Positions 1 through 4,232 of a stretch of 6,443 bases of DNA are shown here, piece by piece. The notes under the pieces are model-generated. The model did not search any database, was not told where the DNA came from, and worked only from the letters and a program-made list of their open reading frames with translations. The position numbers were made by a program, and so were the translations under genes. This DNA is from Streptosporangiaceae bacterium (lineage in GTDB: Bacteria; Actinomycetota; Actinomycetes; Streptosporangiales; Streptosporangiaceae): NCBI GenBank assembly GCA_030040815.1, contig JASHSZ010000603.1, positions 1-6,443 of the forward strand, given 5' to 3'. Numbering within the stretch: the first letter of the stretch is position 1; each line of letters opens with the position of its first letter.

Positions 1-867
1 GGGCAGCTGGCGCTTGAGCGGGTCGGTCACGCAGATGTATCCCGCGTGCGGGCCACCATAGCCCATCGGCACGCCGAATCGCTGGGTGCTACCCACGGCG
101 ATGTCGGCGCCCAGCTCACCGGGCGGCGTGAGGAGCGTCATGGCCAGCAGATCGGCCGCCACCACGGCGAGCGCGCCAGCCTCGTGCGCGGCCGCGATCG
201 CCGGAGCAGGGTCGCGCAGCGCGCCGCTCGCGGCCGGATACTGCACCAGCACGCCGAACAGCTCCCCCGCGGGCTGTGCGCGGATGAGCTCCGGGGTGAG
301 GCGGCCGGTCACCAGCTCGATGCCGAGCGGCTCGGCCCTGGTGGCCAGGACGGCGAGGGTCTGGGGCAGGCAGTCGGCGTCGGCCAGGAACACCCGGCCG
401 CGGCCGTGCGCCCGCCGGGCCAGCGTCATGGCCTCGGCTGCGGCGATGGCCTCGTCCAGCATCGACGCGCCGGCCACCGGCAGCGCCGTCAGGTCTTCGA
501 CCATGGTCTGGAAGGTCAGCAGCGCCTCCAGCCGTCCCTGTGAGATCTCCGGCTGATACGGCGTGTAGGCGGTGTACCAGGCGGGGTTCTCCAGCACATT
601 CCGGCGGATCACCGCTGGCGTATGCGTGCCGTAGTAACCCAGCCCGATCATCGAGGTAACGACCGTGTTCTCGGCGGCCAGCCGCCGCAGCTCGGCCAGC
701 GCGGCGTCCTCGGTCACCGGCTGGGGCAGGCCGAGTTCGGCGTCGGCCCGCAGGCCGGCCGGCAGGGCAGCGCTGGTCAGCTCGTCGAGCGAGGAGTAGC
801 CGACGACCTCGAGCATCCGAGCCTGGTCGGCGTCGGCGGGACCAATATGACGCTGGGCGAATTCCAT
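1..867 (-). CDS. gcvP: Glycine dehydrogenase (decarboxylating), P-protein, N-terminal 289 residues; truncated by window edge
   Basis: P-protein of the glycine cleavage system: a PLP enzyme that decarboxylates glycine and passes the aminomethyl group to the lipoyl arm of GcvH in the cytosol. The frame is open from the ATG at 867 to base 1. Visible family hallmarks are RHIGPAD at residues 6-12, [11 protein letters not shown] at about 74-84, [20 protein letters not shown] at about 89-108, the [13 protein letters not shown] stretch just after it, and [20 protein letters not shown] near residues 254-273. The family is usually about 940-960 residues, so roughly the first third is present; the PLP-binding lysine lies in the missing part. 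The start is fixed by GGGGAGG (873-879) five bases upstream. The gene follows a glycine riboswitch, so expression is expected to rise with glycine. In many actinobacteria, as here, gcvP follows the Rv1828-Rv1830 type genes. The canonical NAS before LLDE/MLDE reads GAS here, a minor variation. Identification is very secure. Confidence 0.97.
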   Translation of the reverse strand, partial: MEFAQRHIGPADADQARMLEVVGYSSLDELTSAALPAGLRADAELGLPQPVTEDAALAELRRLAAENTVVTSMIGLGYYGTHTPAVIRRNVLENPAWYTAYTPYQPEISQGRLEALLTFQTMVEDLTALPVAGASMLDEAIAAAEAMTLARRAHGRGRVFLADADCLPQTLAVLATRAEPLGIELVTGRLTPELIRAQPAGELFGVLVQYPAASGALRDPAPAIAAAHEAGALAVVAADLLAMTLLTPPGELGADIAVGSTQRFGVPMGYGGPHAGYICVTDPLKRQLP

Positions 868-880
868 GGGAGCCTCCCCA

Positions 881-897
881 GGCGGGCATTGCCCGCC
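881..897 (-). promoter_or_regulatory. Hairpin directly upstream of the gcvP ribosome binding site (candidate riboswitch expression platform)
   Basis: A perfect 7-bp inverted repeat, GGCGGGC-AAT-GCCCGCC on the minus strand, ends one base before the gcvP Shine-Dalgarno sequence GGGGAGG (873-879). No U-run follows, so it is not an ordinary intrinsic terminator. Its 5' arm contains GCGGGC, which is complementary to GCCCGC at 938-943, just 3' of the aptamer core. The two pairings exclude each other, which is how a ligand-controlled translational switch could work. The hairpin is seen directly; the switching role is inference. Confidence 0.45.
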
Positions 898-937
898 GCC
901 GTCTGGGTGTCGAACTCCCCCTCTGTTGACCGCACTC

Positions 938-1045
938 GCGGGCTCCAGAGCCGCGCACACCGCCCGGTCCTTGCTGCCTGAGAGGTTCCGGGGAGGTTGC
1001 CCCTTCGGCGCTCGGCGCTGGCTGCGCTGAGTCTCTCCCGGCCGG
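938..1045 (-). promoter_or_regulatory. Glycine riboswitch (single aptamer) in the gcvP leader
   Basis: The minus strand carries the conserved glycine-aptamer core in order: GGGAGAG (1033-1039), GCCGAAGGGGCAA (about 998-1010), CCTCTCAGGCA (976-986), AAGGACCGGG and finally GCTCTGGAG (about 944-952). These are the signature elements of the glycine riboswitch (Rfam RF00504). P1 can form between AGAG near 1033-1036 and CTCT near 948-951. An outer CGGG (1037-1040) can pair with CCCG (939-942) with GGAG unpaired between the helices, which resembles the leader-linker P0 kink-turn described for this class. Only one aptamer core is present between the upstream gene and gcvP. Glycine riboswitches normally turn on glycine cleavage genes when glycine is plentiful, which fits the gene 70 bases downstream. 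The class assignment is secure; exact ends are approximate. Confidence 0.93.
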
Positions 1046-1062
1046 CGTGATCCAGCGCCCCG

Positions 1063-1092
1063 AGCCTACCCGAGTGAGCCTGCCTTCGGCAC
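1063..1092 (-). promoter_or_regulatory. Candidate promoter for the gcvP transcript
   Basis: A TAGGCT hexamer (1063-1068), fitting the actinobacterial TANNNT -10 pattern, lies 18 bases after a weak -35-like GTGCCG (1087-1092, three of six matches to TTGACA). Transcription would begin near 1056, about ten bases before the aptamer, which is the expected placement for a riboswitch mRNA. Support is position plus the -10 box; the -35 is poor. Confidence 0.4.
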
Positions 1093-1133
1093 GACGAGCG
1101 AAATAACCATGACCGGCCGCCGGCCGCGCCCCG

Positions 1134-1730
1134 CTAGCCCGTCTTGCGGGCGCGGCGGCCCGCGAGCTCATCGTGCCCAGGCGGCACGGCCGCGGCACCC
1201 TCGGCGCTCTCCGCAGGAAGCTTCGCCAGGTCCGCGTCAACCTCCTGCCAGATCCGGCCGAGCGCGATCGCGAACACACCCTGGCCGCCCTGCAGGAGGT
1301 CCACCACCTCATCCGGGGAGGTGAACTCGTACACGCTCACCCCGTCGCTCATGAGCGTGATCGCGGCTAGGTTGGCGGTGCCGCGCTCGCGCAGGTGTGT
1401 CACGGCGGCCCTGATCTGTTGTAGCGAGATGCCAGTGTCGAGCAGCCGCTTGACGACCTTAAGGACCAGGATGTCCCGGAAGCTGTACAACCGCTGGGAG
1501 CCGGATCCGCTCGCTGCCCGGATGCTGGGCTCCACGAGCTCGGTCCTAGCCCAGTAGTCAAGCTGCCGGTAGCTGATGCCCGCGGCGGCGCACGCGGTCG
1601 GCCCGCGGTAGCCGCGGCCCTCGGGCTGGCCCGTAACGTCCTCGCCGAACAGCAACTGCTGCTCGGCACGCGGCTGACTCGAGTCAGCCCGCGGTCTCGG
1701 GGCCGCTGACTCGCCTCTGCTCACCGCCAC
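1134..1730 (-). CDS. MerR-family transcriptional regulator, Rv1830 (ResR/McdR) orthologue
   Basis: A 198-residue regulator of the MerR family, closest by recollection to M. tuberculosis Rv1830, reported to affect growth and cell-division control. The sequence has a disordered N-terminus with EQQLLFGED at about 23-31, then YRGPTACAAAGISYRQLDYW at 41-60 (winged-helix DNA-binding part), QRLYSFRDILVLKVVKRLLD at 79-98, and GISLQQIRAAVTHLRERG at 100-117. The conserved DGVSVYEFTSPDEVVDLLQGGQGVF block lies in the C-terminal half, and the tail DELAGRRARK also resembles Rv1830. No effector-binding cysteine pattern like metal-sensing MerR proteins is evident. I chose the GTG at 1730 because GGAGG (1736-1740) sits five bases upstream; a GTG at 1724 is possible. 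The longer frame to an ATG at 1838 would cross the gene's own promoter and is unlikely. It is transcribed from a separate promoter and lies directly before the gcvP riboswitch. Its targets cannot be read from this window. Confidence 0.93.
   Translation of the reverse strand: MAVSRGESAAPRPRADSSQPRAEQQLLFGEDVTGQPEGRGYRGPTACAAAGISYRQLDYWARTELVEPSIRAASGSGSQRLYSFRDILVLKVVKRLLDTGISLQQIRAAVTHLRERGTANLAAITLMSDGVSVYEFTSPDEVVDLLQGGQGVFAIALGRIWQEVDADLAKLPAESAEGAAAVPPGHDELAGRRARKTG
1672..1689. repeat. Perfect 18-bp palindrome in the 5' coding part of the Rv1830-like gene
   Basis: GGCTGACTCGAGTCAGCC reads identically on both strands and covers codons 15-20 of the MerR-type gene. The half-site GCTGACTCG recurs at 1705-1713, 32 bases away (about three helical turns). 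It could be a protein-binding site or an RNA hairpin near the translation start, or chance in a low-complexity coding segment. The repeat is seen directly; any role is inference. Confidence 0.6.
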
Positions 1731-1735
1731 ACCCA

Positions 1736-1740
1736 CCTCC
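1736..1740 (-). promoter_or_regulatory. Ribosome binding site fixing the Rv1830-like start
   Basis: GGAGG lies five bases before GTG (1728-1730) and eleven before a second in-frame GTG (1722-1724). The spacing favours the first, giving a 198-residue protein. Confidence 0.7.
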
Positions 1741-1742
1741 GG

Positions 1743-1763
1743 CCCAGGGCGACGGTGCCTGGG
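1743..1763 (-). promoter_or_regulatory. Leader hairpin before the Rv1830-like gene
   Basis: CCCAGG (1758-1763) and CCTGGG (1743-1748) form a 6-bp stem around a nine-base loop in the short 5' leader. The stem ends three bases ahead of the GGAGG ribosome binding site. It lies just downstream of the predicted transcription start near 1768, so it could affect translation or be an operator. The function is not known. Confidence 0.35.
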
Positions 1764-1774
1764 GATTCCTCTGC

Positions 1775-1804
1775 ACGGTAGGCCGGGGGGCGCGGGTGCG
1801 TCAA
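1775..1804 (-). promoter_or_regulatory. Sigma-70 type promoter of the Rv1830-like gene
   Basis: The -35 box TTGACG (1799-1804, five of six to consensus) and -10 box TACCGT (1775-1780, TANNNT) are separated by 18 bases. The predicted start near 1768 gives a leader of about 38 bases to the GTG at 1730. The promoter lies inside any longer version of the reading frame, which supports the shorter start. Confidence 0.7.
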
Positions 1805-1822
1805 CGATCCCGACGGCGCGTC

Positions 1823-1867
1823 GCGGCCGGTCTCGCACGGCGCGAACTCAGCCCCGCCGACGGCCGC
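1823..1867 (-). terminator. Inverted repeat after the nuclease-family gene, possible U-less terminator
   Basis: GCGGCCG (1861-1867) and CGGCCGC (1823-1829) are perfect 7-base arms around about 31 bases. It begins nine bases after the TGA of the upstream gene. There is no U-run. It may end that transcript before the next promoter, but GC-rich arms of this kind also occur by chance here. Confidence 0.3.
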
Positions 1868-1875
1868 ATGCCAGC

Positions 1876-2358
1876 TCAGGTGGACCGGCCGAAGTCCTCG
1901 GGCGAGATCGAGTCCAGGAACTCCCGGAACTTCTCTACCTCGTTCTCCTGCTCGTCGGTATCCGTCTCAGGGATCGCGACCCCCGCCTCATCGAGGATCT
2001 CCTCCCTGACGTAGATCGCGGCACCGGTGCGGAGGGCCAGCGCGATGGAGTCCGACGGCCTGGCGCTGACTTCGCGGCCGTTGGAGAAGATCAGGTCAGC
2101 GAAGAAGATGCCATCCCTGAGCGCGGTGATATTGACCGTCGTCAGCCGGATGTCAAGCGCCTCGAGCATGTCACGCATCAGGTCATGCGTCAGGGGCCGC
2201 TGCGGCACCATGCCCTGCTGGGCGAAGGCGATGGCCGTGGCCTCGTTCGGTCCGATCCAGATCGGCAGGTAACGCTCGCCGTCGGTCTCCTTGAGCAGGA
2301 CGATGGGGTTATTTGTGGCCATCTCCACCCGGACGCCAACGACCTCCATCAGCCTCAC
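1876..2358 (-). CDS. Bifunctional nuclease family protein (DUF151 / BFN), Rv1829 orthologue
   Basis: A 160-residue cytosolic protein of the DNase-RNase (PF02577, formerly DUF151) family. Plant members have been reported to have both DNase and RNase activity; the bacterial role is not settled. Core motifs are VVGVRVE at 6-12, RYLPIWIGPNEATAIAFAQQ at 29-48, RPLTHDLMRDMLEAL at 54-68 and SARPSDSIALALRTGAAIYV at 98-117. The acidic C-terminal tail, EVEKFREFLDSISPEDFG, is typical of actinobacterial members. I chose the GTG at 2358: GGAG (2364-2367) sits five bases upstream, and five residues before VVGVRVE matches homologues as I recall them. ATG at 2349 is the alternative. A longer frame to an ATG at 2466 would cover the promoter and is rejected. 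The gene stands alone between two promoters, flanked by two MerR-type regulators, an arrangement conserved with M. tuberculosis. Its biochemical function here is not shown by the sequence. Confidence 0.94.
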   Translation of the reverse strand: MRLMEVVGVRVEMATNNPIVLLKETDGERYLPIWIGPNEATAIAFAQQGMVPQRPLTHDLMRDMLEALDIRLTTVNITALRDGIFFADLIFSNGREVSARPSDSIALALRTGAAIYVREEILDEAGVAIPETDTDEQENEVEKFREFLDSISPEDFGRST

Positions 2359-2363
2359 GGCGG

Positions 2364-2367
2364 CTCC
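2364..2367 (-). promoter_or_regulatory. Ribosome binding site deciding the start of the DUF151 gene
   Basis: GGAG is five bases before GTG (2356-2358). The in-frame ATG at 2347-2349 has only GAGG three bases upstream, which is too close. This favours the GTG start. Confidence 0.6.
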
Positions 2368-2407
2368 GTCCCTATCCGCGCCTGCGCGCTGCCGTTCCCT
2401 GCGGATG

Positions 2408-2445
2408 TGCCTACAGGCATTCCCCCTAGCCTGGCAGGCACTCCC
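2408..2445. promoter_or_regulatory. Operator-like repeats in the DUF151 promoter, 21 bp apart
   Basis: On the plus strand CAGGCATTCCC (2414-2424) and CAGGCACTCCC (2435-2445) match at 10 of 11 positions, exactly 21 bp apart (two helical turns). Each is part of an inverted repeat: TGCCT-AC-AGGCA (2408-2419, perfect) and GCCT-GGC-AGGC (2429-2439). The second lies inside the 19-base -35/-10 spacer and the first covers the predicted start near 2416. A dyad within an over-long spacer is the classical MerR-family operator layout. The flanking MerR-type genes are natural candidate binders; this is inference. Confidence 0.5.
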
Positions 2446-2453
2446 TTTGTCAA
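2423..2453 (-). promoter_or_regulatory. Promoter of the DUF151 gene with a long spacer
   Basis: A perfect -35 TTGACA (2448-2453) is followed after 19 bases by TAGGGG (2423-2428). With CTAGGG as the -10 the spacer would be 18. The last -10 base departs from TANNNT. A spacer longer than 17 bases suggests a promoter needing an activator that twists the DNA, as MerR proteins do. The predicted leader is about 58 bases. Confidence 0.6.
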
Positions 2454-2475
2454 CGTACACCCGCAATAGCGCATC

Positions 2476-2494
2476 ACCCGACCGTGGTCCGGGT
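2476..2494 (-). terminator. Hairpin after the ftsR-like gene, possible weak terminator
   Basis: On the minus strand ACCC-G-GAC-CACG-GTC-GGGT folds into a seven-pair stem with one bulged G and a four-base loop, beginning 25 bases after the stop codon. No U-run follows. It may reduce read-through into the DUF151 promoter. Low confidence. Confidence 0.3.
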
Positions 2495-2518
2495 CATCGT
2501 GACGACAGTGCAGCTCGG

Positions 2519-3313
2519 TCATGCGCTCGCACCAGCCACGCCGGGAGCCAGCCCGTGCGGCGCCTCCGGACGATCACCGTCCCGGCCGCTCGCGGCGGCC
2601 GGGACGGTGGCCAGGCCCGCCTCCGCCAGCGCCGCGTCGACCAGCGCGCCGTGCAGCCGCAGCACCTCCTCCGCGACCTCGGCGGCGGTCCGGGCTGCCA
2701 GGTCTCTGGCCCCCCGCCCGCGCTGGGCGAGGATGGGCGCGACCAGGCTCTCGACCATGGCCGCCTCCCGCTCGGCCGCCGCCCGCACCGCCCGCAGGTG
2801 GCGGGCCTCGACCCCGTAGGTCGTCAGCGCGGCGGCGGCCCTTGCTACCTGCAGGGCATCCCGCCCGTACTGTCGCCCGATGCGACGGACCAGGCCGAAC
2901 GTCTCAAGCTCGGTGAGCAGCGCCTCGGACAGGCCCGCGGCAGCGAGCAGCTCGCGCCGGCTGAGCAGTCCGGTGCCCGGGCCGATCTCGCCGTCCGCGG
3001 CCGGGCCGAGCACTCCGCCGGCGCCGAGGCCGAGCACGCCGTCGGTCCGCGGCTGGCTGCCCGGCCCGGTCAGCCGTTCCTTGATCACCCGCAGCGGCAG
3101 GTACTGATCGCGCTGAGCCGCCAGAATGAAGCGCAGCCGGTCGACGTCAGCTGCGCAGAACCTGCGATAGCCGCTCGGCGAACGTGCCGGGCTTATCAGT
3201 CCCTCGGTCTCCAGGAACCTGATCTTCGAGACGCTGATGTCCGGGAACTCGGGGCGAAGCTGAGCCAGGACCTCGCTGATGCCGAGGTATCCGCGGGCAG
3301 GCTGTGCGCTCAT
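2519..3313 (-). CDS. ftsR: FtsR-type MerR-family transcriptional regulator, Rv1828 orthologue
   Basis: A 264-residue DNA-binding regulator. The family includes Rv1828 of M. tuberculosis and FtsR of Corynebacterium glutamicum, which activates ftsZ. The N-terminal MerR winged helix spans about residues 9-81: YLGISEVLAQLRPEFPDISV at 9-28, then KIRFLETEGLISPARSPSGY at 30-49 with RRF following. A glycine-rich linker (about 83-115) precedes an alpha-helical C-terminal region (about 116-240) carrying SRRELLAAAGLSEALLTELE and GLVRRIGRQYGRDALQVARA. The tail is Ala/Gly/Pro rich. The start ATG (3311-3313) overlaps the TGA of the upstream FHA gene as ATGA, so the two are almost certainly cotranscribed and translationally coupled; no well-spaced Shine-Dalgarno is present. 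The linker is made partly of a short duplicated segment (GVLGLGAG/GVLGPAAD). Target genes, probably including division genes, are inferred from homologues, not seen here. Confidence 0.93.
   Translation of the reverse strand: MSAQPARGYLGISEVLAQLRPEFPDISVSKIRFLETEGLISPARSPSGYRRFCAADVDRLRFILAAQRDQYLPLRVIKERLTGPGSQPRTDGVLGLGAGGVLGPAADGEIGPGTGLLSRRELLAAAGLSEALLTELETFGLVRRIGRQYGRDALQVARAAAALTTYGVEARHLRAVRAAAEREAAMVESLVAPILAQRGRGARDLAARTAAEVAEEVLRLHGALVDAALAEAGLATVPAAASGRDGDRPEAPHGLAPGVAGASA
3004..3037. repeat. 24-bp-spaced direct repeat in the FtsR linker
   Basis: GGCCGAGCAC occurs at 3004-3013 and again at 3028-3037, offset by exactly eight codons, and encodes GVLG twice in the linker between the DNA-binding and C-terminal domains. 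It looks like a small in-frame duplication that lengthens the linker. Confidence 0.5.
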
Positions 3314-3852
3314 TGCCCGACCTGCGAGCCTCCGGTGTATTCGGCCGAGGCCGCAGGCCCGAGCAGGAATACCAGCCTGAACTTGCCGACTTGGACCTCG
3401 TCGCCCGCGTGCAGGATGACTTCCTCGATGCGCTCCCTGTTGACGTACGTGCCGTTCAGGCTCCCGACATCACGGACCGTGAAGATCCCACCGTGCCGGT
3501 AGAACTCGGCGTGCCGCCGGGAAACCGTTACGTCGTCAAGGAAGATGTCGCTGTCGGGGTGGCGGCCGACCAGCGTGAGGTCGCTGTTCAGCAGGAACCT
3601 GCTGCCCGCGTTCGGCCCGCGGAGCACCGCGAGCATCGCGGTACCGGCCGGCAGCGCGGCTACCGCCGCGGCATCGGCTGCCAGCACCTCCGCGGCCTCG
3701 GTGTCCAGGTCAGAGCCCGGGATGGAGATGGTGGACGTCGTCTCGGCGACCCGGTCCCCGGACAGCCGCATCAGCGGGGTGCCGCACTTCGCGCAAAACC
3801 GCGCGCCGTCCGGATTGGCCTCGCCGCAGGCGGTGCAGTAGACGCTAGGCAT
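3310..3852 (-). CDS. garA: GarA/OdhI-type FHA-domain protein with N-terminal zinc ribbon
   Basis: A 180-residue cytosolic regulator. GarA and OdhI bind and inhibit 2-oxoglutarate dehydrogenase, and GarA also regulates glutamate enzymes. Ser/Thr kinases (PknB, PknG) phosphorylate an ETTS motif, whose binding to the protein's own FHA domain releases the targets. Here ETTS is at residues 37-40. The FHA domain (about 73-163) is near identical to GarA in its core: GPNAGSRFLL at 79-88, GRHPDSDIFLDDVTVSRRHA at 96-115, DVGSLNGTYVNRE at 128-140, and GDEVQVGKFRLVFL at 150-163. R97, S111, H114 and N133 match the phosphothreonine-binding positions. Unlike mycobacterial GarA, it begins with a zinc ribbon, C6-x2-C9 and C20-x2-C23. 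The ATG at 3852 puts this ribbon at the N-terminus. Its Shine-Dalgarno is poor (GGGGGG about 15 bases upstream), so the start is less sure than the identity. It is coupled to the FtsR gene by a 4-base overlap. Confidence 0.92.
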   Translation of the reverse strand: MPSVYCTACGEANPDGARFCAKCGTPLMRLSGDRVAETTSTISIPGSDLDTEAAEVLAADAAAVAALPAGTAMLAVLRGPNAGSRFLLNSDLTLVGRHPDSDIFLDDVTVSRRHAEFYRHGGIFTVRDVGSLNGTYVNRERIEEVILHAGDEVQVGKFRLVFLLGPAASAEYTGGSQVGQ

Positions 3853-3947
3853 CAGCTCGCCGAGCCCCCCTTTCGTCCCGCTGGCGGTGGCAGCCGGTGC
3901 TGCGCCCGCTGTGGCAGGGACTCGCGCGAATTCCGGCGGTACCGTCC

Positions 3948-3977
3948 ACGCTACCTGCGGCGACCCGCGGTGGTCCA
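3948..3977 (-). promoter_or_regulatory. Candidate promoter for the garA-ftsR operon
   Basis: TAGCGT (3948-3953, fits TANNNT) lies 18 bases after TGGACC (3972-3977, four of six matches to TTGACA). The start would fall near 3941, giving a leader of about 90 bases to the ATG at 3852. A rival -10 (TAGCCT, 4136-4141) has a weaker -35. Confidence 0.35.
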
Positions 3978-4211
3978 CGCGCCGCCTGGGCGCCGCCGCC
4001 TGGGGCCGGCGGGCGCCCAGTGGCCAGAGTGACCATGGCCTCCCGGCGCCACGCTGGGCACGATCGCGACGCCTGTGCCACATCGTGGCTGCACCTCCGC
4101 CGTGTTGTCGAGACAGCCCGGCCGCTCAGGCGCCAAGGCTACCCGGTCGACTGTCAGCCTGAGCAGCGATTGTCTCACGCCTGGCGGGTGCTCGCCGCCG
4201 GTGTGGCCTGC

Positions 4212-4226
4212 CCGGCCAGCGGCCGG
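4212..4226 (-). terminator. GC-rich hairpin just after the guanylyltransferase-fusion gene
   Basis: CCGGCC-GCT-GGCCGG forms a perfect six-pair stem, starting six bases past the stop codon on the minus strand. There is no U-run, as is common for actinobacterial terminators. Position supports a terminator role; strength is unproven. Confidence 0.4.
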
Positions 4227-4232
4227 CGCCAG

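Larger units (their letters stand above)
3853..4232. other. Gene-poor gap of about 380 bases upstream of the FHA gene
   Basis: I find no convincing gene. The FHA frame stays open upstream to an ATG at 4083 that has GGAGG (4094-4098) ten bases before it. The extra 77 residues would be Arg/Pro/Ala-rich low complexity, and a zinc ribbon at the true N-terminus is more typical. The gap holds a GC-rich imperfect hairpin (4012-4050: GGCGCC arms, inner GGCCA/TGGCC), a terminator-like hairpin (4212-4226), and two weak promoter candidates: TAGCCT at 4136-4141 without a good -35, and the one at 3948-3977. In M. tuberculosis gcvH lies immediately upstream of garA; it is absent here. Confidence 0.6.

Noticed and set aside
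868..937. Second glycine aptamer downstream of the first
   Set aside because: No second GCCGAAGGGGCAA or CTCTCAGG core is present; only a hairpin and purine-rich ribosome binding sequences are seen.
116..1312. Long minus-strand open frame (398 codons) running across the riboswitch and parts of gcvP and the Rv1830-like gene
   Set aside because: It is in a different frame from two securely identified genes and crosses a structured RNA. Its product is Arg/Pro/Ala-rich with no family resemblance; it is a high-GC shadow frame.
1731..1838. Longer N-terminus for the Rv1830-like regulator from ATG 1838
   Set aside because: The extension would overlap a good -35/-10 pair and the GGAGG ribosome binding site, and it encodes Arg/Pro-rich sequence unlike the family.
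2359..2466. Longer N-terminus for the DUF151 protein from ATG 2466
   Set aside because: It spans the TTGACA promoter and the operator-like repeats, and family members begin a few residues before VVGVRVE.
2291..3502. Long plus-strand open frame (403 codons)
   Set aside because: It lies antisense to the FtsR-like, FHA and DUF151 genes, has no recognisable domain and no fitting ribosome binding site; typical of high-GC antisense frames.
3845..4081. Possible 78-residue gene (GTG at 4081) ending 8 bases inside the FHA gene
   Set aside because: A GGAGG lies upstream, but spacing is 12 bases, the composition is low-complexity and no family is recognised. I kept the region as a gap rather than a gene.
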